64,000 nt of DNA, from positions 2,363,893 through 2,427,892 of the forward strand of contig NW_003101681.1 of the NCBI RefSeq assembly GCF_000003855.2, given 5' to 3'. Source of the stretch: Blastomyces gilchristii SLH14081. Its lineage: Eukaryota; Ascomycota; Eurotiomycetes; Onygenales; Ajellomycetaceae. A program made the translations under genes and the position numbers. Below are positions 1 to 11,900 of the stretch, in pieces (position 1 is the first letter of the stretch; each line of letters opens with the position of its first letter). The notes beneath the pieces were generated by a model that was not told the DNA's origin, made no database searches, and saw only the letters and a program-made list of their open reading frames with translations.

Positions 1-1600
1 CACATATACTAATACTGATGCTCTATTCAGATTGTGTTATCTAGATAATAATTCAGAAGAGATTCTCTTTGAAGAGTAGAAAAAAATCTGTCAGATCATC
101 ACTAATCAGACAGATGAGCTGATGACAGACACATCTTCAGTGAAGATATATATGATTTCAACTACAGTAATAGAGCTCACTGATGAATTTAAAAAGCAAC
201 TACACTGAGATATTTTCTGCAACCTGGTATTAGAAAAGATCTTTTATAAGGCCAGTCAGAAAGAGTAATATCAGTCATTTACAGTGCAGAACAGGCTATT
301 GTTCTTTAAAGAATCACATCTCTGTATTCTTAAATTGCTGATGTGAGACATCATCTGTATATGCTATGACACAGCAGGTCATTCTGGTCTTCATTGAATA
401 AAAAATCTTATTCATCAGTTCTTCTTTCTTTCATCTATTATAATGTCTTAATTATCAACTGGTCAAATCACTGAATTACTCATCAGAGAATAAATTACAT
501 CTCATCTCATCTTTCAAACAGCTGTTTAAAGTTCTTTCAATTGATTTTATTACAGGATTATCTGTGAGTGACAATCATAACACTATATTGACAGTCACAG
601 ACAAATTTTTGAAAGCAGTAATTCTAATTACAGAATAGAAATAATGAAATACTTTATAATGAGTGAAAGACTTCTATAAGAAGATGATCTGCTGCTGGCA
701 GCTCTCACTGATAATTATTTTGAATAGAGACTTCAAATTTATATCACAATTTTGAAAGTTGATTCTTCAACTTATAAGAATTAAGACATGAATGACAACT
801 GTCTACAACTCTCACTTAAACAGTTAAAGTAAGCAGATCAATCTCATAATTGAAGTTGCATTGTAAACACTTCTTATAGATGAATATGAAGCAAGTTGAA
901 CTGTTCTGCTTGAATAAGTGAAAAGAGTGTTGAACTCAGTAGTTGCACAGTCAGCAATAATCTCTTTCTTCAAACTGCTTATGAGTGTAAAGTCTAAATA
1001 ACTGTTATTGAATAATGAGAAAGGTTTACTAGATGTAGCTGAGTTCATTGCTGTGTAAGATACAGTGTAGCAAGATATTCTTGACTTATACATTCTGATA
1101 AAAGCTAGAATGACTGAGTTCTTCAACTGATCTCATTCTCAATCAACTATTCAGATTGATAATTGAGTCTTCTTGAACCTCACTCAAAAAGCTCAAAAGA
1201 GCTACATGTTAAAAGAAATATTCAAGCTATTACTCTTATAGATAGGCTCATTTCACATTCTTCAAAAGATATCAGATATCATATTTCAATTGAAACTGTT
1301 AGCTGATTAATAAATACACTCAGTAATCTTCATTATTCATCTGAAAAAGACTGTGTTAATAGAAGTGAATATGAAGTATTCACTATCAGAATCAGTAGTC
1401 ATTGATAATCAGTCACAATTTGAAGTTGAAAACATCATAAGAAAGTGTATGAAGAATGATAAGACTTATCTTCAGATTAAGTGAAAGAAATATGAAGATC
1501 TGATCTGAGAGTCTCTTAAAGTCATTGTATAAGACACTCTGTACCTGATCAAGATCTTCATGATCAAGAAGTCTCATGATCAGCTGAGTAAAGAATAGAA
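1..1600 (+). pseudogene. Ty3/Gypsy chromovirus 3' pol remnant: integrase plus chromodomain
   Basis: A broken plus-strand reading resembles the C-terminal half of a Gypsy polyprotein. From about 535 to 800 it reads like the integrase core (motif around 575-610 similar to LLTVTDKF followed by KAV), and 800-1130 resembles the integrase C-terminal part. From about 1400 to 1590 it resembles a chromodomain: FEVENII, then YLQIK-stop-KKYE and a second stop followed by ES, as in YLVKWKGY...WEP, with both Trp codons now TGA. Integrase joins cDNA to host chromatin and the chromodomain steers it to heterochromatin in chromoviruses (family knowledge). Many stops show it is dead. The 5' part lies outside the window. 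No LTR was recognised at its 3' end. The antisense ORF at 824-1126 is a shadow. Confidence 0.72.
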
Positions 1601-4244
1601 AGAAAAGTAAAATAGAGAGAGAGTGAAAGAAAGAAAGAAAATATATTATAATCTAATTTTAGCTATTGAATGAGAAGATAAAGAAAACAAGAAAATTATT
1701 ATCTTTCACTCTTTTCATTATTTCATCTCATCTCTTCTTATCAATCATCTTCAAGCTCTTTCTGCAGCTTGACCTCCTGCTCAGTGAGACATGTGTCTCA
1801 GAATACAATATCTGCTGATAATCTCTTATTCACAAGATCACTGAAACACACTCTGCTGAGCAACTTAAAGAAATAATTATTGATCACAGTATTCTCTATA
1901 GCTGAAACTACATTAGTGAACTCAGCTATCTTATTCAGTTTCTTCTATGTGACCTGAATAGCATTCAGATTATACTTGTCAAGATTAGACAGTCACTTCA
2001 GCACCTTCAAATCTTGAACTCTACAATCAATCATGCAGTCTTCAGAAGACAGAATCAATAACTGTTATATATCACTTATCTTAACCTTGTTGATCATCTT
2101 AGCAGGGGTTGAACAGCTTGTCTTCATCTCATTATTTGCCTTCACAGGTGTCAAGATGGTGTCTCATTCACTGATTTAAATGTGTTTTGAGAGTTTCAGT
2201 GCAATTGAACTCAATGTCTTGTACTTGAAAGATGTAGACATTTTCTTCATTGAAACTATAGTCAAATTGTCCTCCTCTTCTGTATCACTGATCTCAACAA
2301 TGTTATCAACATTCATCTCCTCAGCTGCAGTCTTTTCAAATTCAGGCATACTTTCTTTAAACAGTAAGTTATTCATATTTCATCTGAGTTCATATCAGCT
2401 ACAGTGATTTAAAGAGCAGCAGAATCTCTTATTACTTCACTAATAGTTAATGTAAGTATCATACTCTTGCTATGTCTGTTTGTCATCTGCAGAGATAATC
2501 ACATATTTCTCAAATCATCTCTGACTCTTCATGCAAGACTGATATAACATAGAAGCTATTTCTCTGTGAGTCTGTAGAATAATGATGTTCTGATTAGCAG
2601 AACTCTTAGAATTGATGATCTGTGAAGTGATTAGCTCATTATTATTCATTCATCAGTGTAACTTTCACTTGACAGATAACTGTCTCAAATCTTTTATCAA
2701 TCACTGACTGAATAAAATGAAAAATTCATGATTGATAAATGACATCTTCTCACTACATTCTGTGAGTCTTTCAATGATTGAGATAGCATTCACAAGCCTC
2801 TTCACAGTCAGGTTCTGCATAATTGACATGCTCAGATAAGTGAGCTTATCATTCTGACAGAAGTGTAAGTCAGTCTTGTTATCATGATACAGATATCTCA
2901 TATGTGCTGTGTCATACAGTCAAGGCATCTGATCATTCTCAATATTCTTCTTTCACTCTGACTTCTTCAAAATGCTATCACTCAGAGTCTCATGCTGCTT
3001 CTGACTAGCTCTTCAGTGCTTCTTATTCTCTTCTGTCAGTAATAGTTCTTCAGTATCTGTATCTGTCTGTTCAGCTCTAACTTTCAGTTCTACTTACAGT
3101 TCTTTATCATTAGCTGCTTCTGCAGCAGTCTTCTAACTCTCTCTCTTCACATTCATCTTGACATCTTCTTCTGAAAACTGGTGTGTGAACAGTCATGACT
3201 TTTTCAAATAAGTAAACAGTGTTATAAGCTTTCACATCACAGTCTTGAACTCTTCTTAGCTCTTCAAGCTTCTGTTATATGATTCATCTGTTGACTCTTC
3301 TGCAGTGGCATCATACAGTCTAGCTGAGTAATGACAAGATATCACTGTCTTTCTCTTATCTTAGTCTTTGATCACTTTGTACATGAAAAGATAAGTTGAT
3401 AGTGTTGAAAGCTCATTATCAAAGTTGTCAGAATTGAAGATTTCTGACTCACTCTCTGTCTGAAATTCTAACTCTTTATCTTTATCATTTTCTTTCATCT
3501 CATTCTCATCTATCTTCTCTTTGCCAGTCTTCTCACTCATCTTCTCTTCTCTATCACTTATATGAAGAAGGATATCATGCTTCTTCTGACTTAATGACTG
3601 AAATAATTTCTCTAAGATCAAGGTCTTTTTCACCATGCTCACTGCGCCTGTCTTTGCAGCTGTTGACTTCTTCTTAAGACTTATTGTTTCTGTGATCTAA
3701 TCTTTTATATGTTGTGATTTTCACTAATTCTGCTATGTTAAATTTTAGCAAGATGATGTGAGAAATAAGAGAAGAGTAAGAAGAAAGTGATCATGATATA
3801 TATATTAATGCAATCATTCATCTACACTGATCTCTATCACTCACAGAACCTTCTCTTCATCACAATGAAACTTCTGTTCTCATCTATCTCATCAAAGAAT
3901 TCTTTCTCATTCAAGCTTCTTGTAATTTCTTTACAATTTCTTTCTTTTCTTATAGCTGTTTTTCGATTAAAGAACTTCTGTCTCTTTCTTATCATTTCTT
4001 TTCAAGTCATTCTTACATCTTTCACTCTTTGTGTGAATAAACAATTCTTACATCTGATCACTCTTTGTATGCATAAGTAATTCTATCACTCAGCCTCTTC
4101 TTTTCTATGATATCTGCAGTATATGTAAACAGACTAGCACTTCTGGACAATATTCATCTCTTTGAGCCTAGCGCCTGTGATATCTGTTATCTTTTTTCAA
4201 TGTCATTTTTTCTTCTCTGCAAACACATTCTTTCAGATAGAGAG
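1601..4244 (-). other. Unassigned degenerate region, possible minus-strand coding remnant
   Basis: This stretch has no recognised domain. Short open runs occur on the minus strand: 3361-3642 (acidic and Lys/Glu-rich, with EKMSEKTGKEKIDENEMKE), 2701-2901 and 2176-2376 (with EISDTEEEDN). If TGA is read as a decayed Trp codon, minus-strand reading continues to about 1740, where it ends in a charged segment. This could be an accessory or gag-like gene of the element that also supplied the neighbouring inverted repeat, or a captured gene. Composition is the same AT-rich, CC- and CG-poor pattern as the known transposons, so it is probably also a repeat. Nothing supports a specific function. Confidence 0.35.
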
Positions 4245-4986
4245 ACTGTAGTGTGCTTTCATTCTCTATTTAAGTCAATTTTCTATTCAACTCTAGCTTC
4301 TGCTTTATCTCTTGCTGTTTTCTGAAGCTTCTGCTTCTATCTTCTCTCTCTGCTCTTTCCTTCATATGTGATTGCTTCTTCTATGAGAGCTTTCACTTCT
4401 TCTCTACAGAGCCTCTATTCTTCTCTTCATATGTAATCACTTCTTCTATAAGAGTGTCTGCTTCTTCTCTACAGAGTCTCTGTTCTTCTCTTCATAGATG
4501 ATCACTTCTTCTATAAGGAGTTAATCTCTATAAAACAATCACTGTATATATAAGAGCGTACACTCATCTCTCATCTTTTAGAGAATCAGACAATTGTAGC
4601 GTACGCCGCTATGTAGAGTCAGATATAAGAGTAAAAACTTGTCTGATTCTCTAAAAGATGAGAGATGAGCGTACACTCTTATATATACAGTGATTGTTTT
4701 ATAGAGATTAACTCTTGTAGAAGAAGTAATCATCTATAAAGAGAAGAATAGAGGCTCTGTAGAGAAGGAGCAGACACTCTTATAGAAGAAGTGATTATAT
4801 ATGAAGAGAAGAATAGAGGCTCTGTAGAGAAGAAGTGAAAGCTCTCATAGAAGAAGCAATTGCATATGAAGGAAAGAGCAGAGAGAGAAGGTAGAAGCAG
4901 AAGCTTAAGAAAACAGCAAGAGATGAAGCGGAAGCTAGAGTTGAATAGAGAATTGACTTGAATAGAGGGCGGAAGCACGCCACAGT
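4245..4986. repeat. Large inverted repeat, arms of about 350 bp, 45-bp spacer
   Basis: The left arm (4245-4598) is the reverse complement of the right arm (4644-4986), around a 45-bp spacer (4599-4643) that keeps several CpGs. Inside each arm are two to three imperfect tandem units of about 65 bp (right arm roughly 4728-4900), which read outward as a Glu/Arg-rich repeat (motifs such as KEKNRGSVEKE). The arms differ mainly by C/T and G/A changes: the outer end of the right arm keeps GGGCGGAAGCACGCC where the left arm is decayed. The right arm ends at the border of hAT copy H2. It could be two element ends in head-to-head orientation or a foldback element. Ser-rich ORFs here are translation shadows. 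Confidence 0.75.
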
Positions 4987-5289
4987 TATCATATATATTA
5001 AACTTTACTGTATTCTAATATTCTGTATTATATTTAGTGATGTGACTGATTTGTTTATTTATTAAATATTATAAAATTGTTATTATTATTTAGAGAAGAT
5101 ATAAATCACATTAACAATGATTCAAATCTGTGATATTTAAATTATTAGTCAATCTATTCAAAATTAATAGTAGTGTTATTAAAAAGTGTTACTAAAAAGT
5201 AATATTAAAAAGTGTTATTAAAAAATATTATCTTTTACAAAGTGAATACAAAAGTTACTTAAGTAATCACTTTTATCTCATTCATATCT

Positions 5290-6030
5290 CAAGAATTAGT
5301 TATCTCATTATTTATTATCTTGATATTAAGATTCTTTATCAGTGTTTGTATTACAAGTTAAATTATATAAGTAATACAGAGAATATGTTCTTGTTTACTA
5401 TTTTAGAAATACAAAGTCAATTTTTACTTCAAGCTCTTACATTATAGTATAGTTATTCACAGCATTATCAGTTGTAATTGTAAGAAGACTGAGATTAATA
5501 TCTTAATAGTCATTTTTAATCACTGTTATTAATATCTCTGTTATATAATTCTCAGTATAACTACTAATCAATGCTTCAAATTCAATTAATATCTCTTAAT
5601 AGATTCAGTTCTTATCAATGTAATAACATGTACCTCTTATAAATATAAGATTATTTATACTAGTTCATATATTCACTGTGAGAGATACTCTTCAATGATT
5701 CTTCAACTCTGATTCTAGATGTTGTATATTAACTTTATAATATGTCTCAAGATTGAACTGAAGACATGATTGATATTAAATATGAAGATTTGAATCAAGT
5801 ATTTGAAGAAGTGTTCAGAATTCAGAGTTTTCAATTAATTAAAGAGAAAGAGTCAGAAATATACACATGTAAAGTAATTATTCACAGAAGTTATCAGATA
5901 AGAGTTGTGAAATCAGAGTACTGATATATAATTGTTTTCACATGATTTTCTTCAAATTAGAAAGTTAGTGTTATTAAAAATTATTATCTGATAGAGTAAC
6001 TTATCAGCTCAGTAGTAATTTTCTGATTAT
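5290..6030 (-). pseudogene. hAT transposase core remnant (H2)
   Basis: Minus-strand translation, with stops, gives a block close to fungal hAT transposases. A segment like the family pattern 'Y-F-I-D-x-x-W' reads YYIDKN then a TGA-broken Trp (about 5600-5640). It is followed by a GENxxxV-like stretch and then LLTITTDNAVNNYTI (about 5441-5490), matching the hAT signature DNASNND, which carries a catalytic Asp of the RNase H-fold nuclease. The transposase would cut at the terminal inverted repeats and make 8-bp target duplications (family knowledge). The same block is at about 57830-57990 in H1. The N-terminal zinc finger and C-terminal dimerisation region were not clearly resolved. It is dead, with many TGA, TAA and TAG codons. 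Confidence 0.65.
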
Positions 6031-6850
6031 TTTTCTTTTATTATCTGTATTTTGATGACTTCAGATGTCAGAAAATTTCATTAGAGTTATAATCAGTTTA
6101 TAATAAATGTTTCTGAATAAAGTTACAGTGATTACAGTAAAGAGATGACTCTTCAGTAATCTGCAATACAATTTATTAATAATTATTTCATAGTTCATCT
6201 CAATCTTTATGTTAAGTTTTTTATAAATTTTATGATCTGAAATCAGATATAAAGAATGAAGTGATCATTTATCATAATTGAAAGAAAGTATTTTATATTG
6301 AATTGTAAATAATATAGACTTTGTGATTCACAGTAATTTCTTAAAGAGTTTGTGAATCTTTAATAGAAGTGAAAGAAGTGAAAGAAGTAAATTCAGAAGT
6401 CATAATAAAGATTTAAGAAAGATAATAATTTATTTTTAATAAAGATAATAACTGATCACTGATGTGTATAAGAAGAATTATTATAAGAGAAAATAATCTT
6501 CTTTCTTAACTTAGTTATAATTTTAGTACTAACTCAGATTGAATATTATCAATGTATAAAAGTAAATAAACAATCTTAATTAATCTCTGTCACATTTCTT
6601 CAAATATATCAATATTGTGAAAAAGAGTATTATTAAATTGCATTATCAGATAATATCATTAAAAATATATTAATATTATGAATATTAATGTTGAAAAAAT
6701 GTTGATACTTATACATTATAGTAGTTTATAAATCATGATAGTTAAATATATATATATATATATATATATTATTTCTGACTTGATTACAACTTGTACAATA
6801 ATTTTTGAAAACTCAAAATTAATTTTAATTCTTAATAATTATGAACTTAC

Positions 6851-6945
6851 TGTGAAAGATGTAAAGCTTGTGTGATTGAAAGGTTGCTAGCTTGTGAAAA
6901 GTTATATGATAGAAGAATTAGTAAGCCAGATCATGTGACCTGACA
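6851..6945 (-). repeat. Copia 3' LTR (95 bp)
   Basis: Direct repeat partner of 20036-20130, with only a handful of mostly transition differences. Ends are TG...CA. The left flank CTTAC is the target duplication. Confidence 0.8.
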
Positions 6946-7329
6946 TCTTCACTTATCAGAGTAACTATACACGATGCTATATACAAAATTGGCCTTCAAA
7001 TCAAGTACAGGTATAAAAAATGACTGGAAAATGTGTAGCAATAAAAAACCAGTTATGAGATACATCATTTTTTATTTCTCTATTTCTTCATCTTCATTTT
7101 CTCCTTTCAATGCGTATAGTTCAATGTTTTATGAAAGCTTTGATACATGAGGTTTTTTTTTTGAGATTAGAAGTGCAGCGATCTCAGAATCAGTAAGTCA
7201 GTCTTCAAGACTGTCTCTCACTGAAGATTTTTTCACTGTAGATTTCCTCACTGTAGATTTCCTCACTATAGTGATATTTCTTATAGATGTCAGAGAGTCA
7301 TCAGATTCAACTGTGAGTTCCGGAGAGTT
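6946..7329. other. Copia tail between linker and 3' LTR, no recognised domain
   Basis: About 380 bases join the Copia linker to the 3' LTR. A Copia RT and RNase H would normally occupy about 2 kb here. No YVDD-like motif or RNase H motif was found on the minus strand. The purine-rich string next to the LTR (AAGTGAAGA in sense) could be the polypurine tract. Confidence 0.5.
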
Positions 7330-8299
7330 CAGTGTATTCTGCACTAAAAAGATAGGTATTCTCGCGGAGATATCATAGTCAATCCATCAATTATTAGTGA
7401 GTATGAGAAATAATGAACACTCAGGTCGGATTTCCTCATCAATGAACAGATTATCAATTGATAAATCAGAAGTCACTGAAGGAATTGTTGCAGTGAGTAG
7501 ATCTGATATCACTGAAGAAATCACTGCAGCCGTTTTACAGGCCGTATTGAGTAGAACCTTCAGATTGTGTGTTATCAGTATTGATGAATCAGCAAGATGA
7601 AGATTCTTCTAAAAGATGATGTCTTTTGATATGTATAAATGCCTGTTGAAGGGATTCATCAATCTATAATTAATAAAATCATTATATCTCATAAAAATTA
7701 ACTCTTTGAAGTAAGAGATCATTTTATTGATGAGCTTAGAAACTATCTTTAGAAATGCTTTGCAACCTTATCAGTGAATGCTGTGTGCAGAAGATAGAGC
7801 TTCAAGTCAAGCCTCATACAGAGTAATCAGCTTTGTATTTTCAGAGCTCTTATACAATATTGTTGAGATTGATATAAGATTAAGCAGCTCTGTAACTGTA
7901 ATAACTGTCTCACTTCACCTCTTTTCTGAAGCTGAAGAGTCTATTAATAGTGATCAAAACTTCTCAATAATTAAATCAATTAATTATTCAGATACTTCAT
8001 CTTGCTGTGAAGTATAAAGCAGAGTCAGCTCTCATTTTATTTCTTCACTGAGTATATATACTATGACTGCATTTAAATTCAATTCTTCACAGTCTGAGTG
8101 AATAATCACAATGTCATGTCTCAGCAGATTCTTGATGAATTGATTGAAGATCTGTAGATATCTCAACATCTCATTCTTGCATTTCAATAGAAATATTCAC
8201 CTCATTTAAATGACATTATCTGTAATTGTGTCTATGGCAAGCCTTCCTTTGCTCAGTGAAAGATGATAAAATTAATTCTCCAGTTTCCAAGAAGTCTCC
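7330..8299 (-). pseudogene. Copia integrase and integrase-RT linker remnant
   Basis: Minus-strand translation resembles the C-terminal half of Copia integrase: a catalytic-Asp-like stretch IIHSDCEELN (about 8090-8120), then LTLLYTSQQDEVSE-stop (canonical YTPQQNGVAER), LLIDSSASEKR, TVITVTELLNL (canonical TAxYLxNR) and a GCKAF-like block (canonical VFGCxAY). The linker (7600-7330) is Ser/Thr-rich and charged, as is usual before the Copia reverse transcriptase. Nearly every stop is TGA at an expected Trp. Upstream it runs into the assembly gap at 8300. Downstream the RT expected after the linker is absent. Confidence 0.72.
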
Positions 8300-8399
8300 N
8301 NNNNNNNNNNNNNNNNNNNNNNNNNNNNNNNNNNNNNNNNNNNNNNNNNNNNNNNNNNNNNNNNNNNNNNNNNNNNNNNNNNNNNNNNNNNNNNNNNNN
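8300..8399. other. Assembly gap (100 N)
   Basis: Exactly 100 N, the usual placeholder for a gap of unknown size. It lies inside the Copia coding region, so the missing length cannot be judged. ORFs spanning it are artefacts. Confidence 0.98.
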
Positions 8400-8556
8400 G
8401 AGCTGGTGGAATTGACGTTGCGTTTGATCACATGATATTCCTTCCCCGCTTGACTCATCACAGCTGCTTATATTGACTCCATCTGGAGGCTTGTTGTGAG
8501 CTTGCCATGATGTGAAATTCTTGTAGAAAGTGTGTTTCTGCAAAACCTTGATATAT
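8400..8556 (-). other. GC-richer Copia-internal segment beside the gap
   Basis: This 157-bp piece keeps CpG and CC/GG dinucleotides and is clearly less decayed than the rest of the Copia element. On the minus strand it is open for a short run (includes FTSWQAHNKPPDGVN), but I recognise no domain. By position it would lie between gag and integrase. Its last 14 bases, AAACCTTGATATAT, are the left copy of the LINE-A target duplication. It may be part of a sequence that was not repeated when the mutation process acted. Confidence 0.5.
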
Positions 8557-8582
8557 CATTATTATACAATATTCTTCAATTA

Positions 8583-8637
8583 TAGATGTATGCAGTCAGA
8601 GACTATGACATCTACCTGAGAACTTTTAGTTCTCAGG
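8583..8637 (-). other. LINE 3'-end double hairpin
   Basis: Two adjacent stem-loops lie just before the LINE 3' tail: a 7-bp stem TAGATGT/ACATCTA (8583-8614) and a perfect 10-bp stem CCTGAGAACT/AGTTCTCAGG with a 3-base loop (8615-8637). The same pair occurs at 13347-13400 (LINE-B), 32871-32926 (LINE-3, one mismatch) and 43299-43353 (LINE-C), with a shorter version at 31198-31218 (LINE-2). This is a plausible RT recognition structure, inferred by analogy with LINE 3' stem-loops. Confidence 0.65.
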
Positions 8638-8927
8638 GTTTTTCCTATATCTGTAAAGTTAACTATTATACATTCATCAATTTCAGATATGCAAAATCAG
8701 AAAATTCCAGCTCAGAATACAAAAACTGTTTACAAATTGCAGTGTTTTAACATCATCTCATACTTTGAAACCATTTGACAATATCATGACAAAGGAAAAG
8801 AGAACACAGTCTTAAAGATAGACACATTAAATAAATAGACAGAAAGAAATTAAAAGGAAAAGATAAAATAAAGAAAGACTGTAATAAAACAAATTATTAA
8901 AAGATAGTATATAGCTGTTTTAACAGA

Positions 8928-11900
8928 CTATATCTGGTTGATTTCCTCCTCTTCATATTCAGATAATTCTGAATTTAGCCATGTTCTTGTAGCTGCTTGA
9001 GTTTCTGATAGAAAGTCTATTAAGTATTTAATTCCTGTCTCAGTTGAGAATAAGAATCTCATATTTAATTGATTTAGATCATACTTCTCTTTCAATCTGG
9101 CTCTGAGACTATTGTATAATGCACAGTGCATTACAATATGCTCAGGATTCTCATTTGTATTGCAGAATGAGCATTCTATTGAGTCAAATCTATCATCAAA
9201 TCTTTATATATAAGATTTGAAATAGTCATGTCCTAGTTTCAGCTGTATTATAGATGAGAATATTTTCTTTTTACATTTAATTGAACAAGATTTCCACTTG
9301 GGTTTTGTTTCAAATCTTGAATAATGTATACTCTTCTTTTGTTTCTGCCAGCTTTCATTTCACTTGTTTAAACAAGATTCTTTTATTTTTCTCTTTATAA
9401 AAGACCAGGACACAATTTTTTGAATAGATCTGCTTAATTCTGCACCCTTTTTTGCAGCTGAATTAGCCAATTCATTGCCATGAATATTCATATGAGCAGG
9501 AACCCAGTGCAGATGAATTATCAGCTTTGATGTTCTTCTCTTTTGAATTTTCAAAATAGAGTTTAAGATCAGTTCAAGATTCATTTGATCATTATGAATC
9601 TGACTATTTCTAAGTCTCTTTAAAGCAGCTTGACTATCAGAGAATATTCATGTCTCTTTCAAACAATTTCCTCTTTTATGAGATTTCATTTCAATGAGTT
9701 TGAAAGCTTTCACTATTGCAAATAGTTCAGCATCAAAGACTTCACATTCAGAGCCTAGATTCCAGAAGTCTGAGATAAAATTGATATTATCTTCAGTATA
9801 AGCAATGCCTGCACCTAATCTATTCAAGTTCTCATTTTTTGAGTCATCTGAATAAATCAGAATAGAGTCTTTTATATTGATTGTAGAAATTCTCTTCAAA
9901 TGCTGTTCACATTCTTTCTCTTTTGATAGTTCACTTATTTATAAGTCTATAAGAGATTCAAGCTTTTCTCTCCAGAGAGATAACTTCTCATGATCAACTT
10001 TTTCAACATTTAAAGAAGAAAATTGATTTTTAATCAGAGAGCATAGTCTGTACAGTTGAGAAGGCATTTTCTTTGAAGAATTATTTTCATTTCAATCAAG
10101 AAATCTATTTCAATCCAGTTCATTTCCAGAGTTAATTGATGGAAATGAAGAAGAGACTCTTTCTCTGATTATATAAGTTGAGCTCATCTTTACAACTCTC
10201 AGAGCATAGTTCATACAGGCCTTTTCAAATCTAATAGCAGGAGGAGAAATTGAAGCTTCAATTTTCATTGCTTTAATAGGAGATGATTTGAATGCTTTCA
10301 GAATTCTTCTCAAGACTCTGTTTTGCAGACTTTGAAAGAGTTCAGTGAAATTCCCTTGATTATTTCACCAAACTTGAACTTCATAATCAGCTACTGATGT
10401 AATACAGGCTATATATAACTGTCTCATAGCCTGGAAGAATAGACCTCTCTCTGTATTTGATAGTCTGATTATGTTGTTCAATAGTCTTTCTGCCTTGACA
10501 GTTCTTTGTTGAATGTGATATTTAAAATTCAACTTGAAGTTTAACCATACTCCTAATCATTTGATATTTACACTGGGTTTAATCTCTCTATTTAAAAGAA
10601 TTAGAGATAGTTCTTTCTCATTGAATCTCAGAAAGAAGTGAATTAACTCAGTTTTATTCATATCAAATTAAATTTGATTGATATCTGCTCTAACAAAGAT
10701 TTCCTTTACAGCTTCTTCAATTACTTTCAAATTCTCTTTAATAGTTTTTGAGCTGTAGACTAGACCAATATCATCCACATAACTTGAAGATCACACTATT
10801 CTCATATTTCTATTTTTAAATAGATATGCAGTGTATATTGCAAATAAAATGAGTGAGATTGAAGATCTCTGTGATACTCCCACTTTTATCTCAGTCTTGT
10901 CTTGTTTCATTCCATCAAAGAAGAGTTGTATACTTCTTTTAGACATAAAACAGTTAACTCATTTTATTAGAGAAAGTGGCAGTTTTAATATCTTCAATGT
11001 CTGAATTAACCTTGACTGTGAAACATGATCAAATGCTTCTTTTATATCAATAAAAACTGCAGTTGAGACCAGACCCTCATGCTTTGCTATTTGAATATCA
11101 TGAATAACTGAGAGAACAGTGTCAATTGCAGAACACTGTTTTCTATCTCTCATTTATTCACTGAATAAAAGAGAATCATCTATAGAGCTTATAAAAGATA
11201 CTTGAGTAGCTATTATCTTTTCTAAAACCTTTCCTAGGCAGTTCAATAGAGATATTACTCTATATGACTTAGGAATTGAAGTTTTTCTATTAGGTTTTGC
11301 AAGAATCACTCCAGTGGCTTCTCTCCAGCATTCAGAATAATATCCATTTTTCAAGAGATTGAAAAAGAGCTCAAAATATTCATTCTTTAAGTAGGAATAT
11401 GTATTCTGAATAATCAAGTGATTAATTGAATCAGGACCTGCAGCAGTTTTAACAGAACTTGAGAAGATAGCTGACTCTAATTCATCTTGTGTAAGATCAG
11501 GCCATTCTCAGTCATTTTTATCAATGTAGTTGAGAAGTGATATATTCTCTTCCTCTGAATCTGAATCTGAATCTGATGAGTTCTGAAAGAGAATTCTCAT
11601 GAAAGCTTGACATTTTTCCTCAAAAGAGTTTGCTGTATATGATTCATTCTGAAACTCATATTCTAAGGCTGGAAGTTTTGCTACACTTCTTGTTTTAGTA
11701 TAGTTAAAAGCTTTAAAAACTTCCTTCTCTTGTGCTTCTTCAAGAAATTTATTCCAGCAGTCTGTTTTAGCTCTTTTAATATCTGAAAAATATTCATTTC
11801 TGACAGCTTTGAACTCTTTATCAGATATTACATCATTCTTCCAATCTCTTCTAGCAGTAGCTAATTCTTTCCTTTTAGATGAGATATTCTCATTCCATCA

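Noticed and set aside
4107..4992. Ser-rich ORFs resembling secreted or membrane proteins
   Set aside because: They fall on the non-coding strand of the inverted repeat and mirror each other; they are translations of TCT-rich repeats.
8216..8543. Overlapping ORFs spanning the first N gap
   Set aside because: They read through 100 N, so frame continuity is unknown; the flanking sequence belongs to the Copia element.
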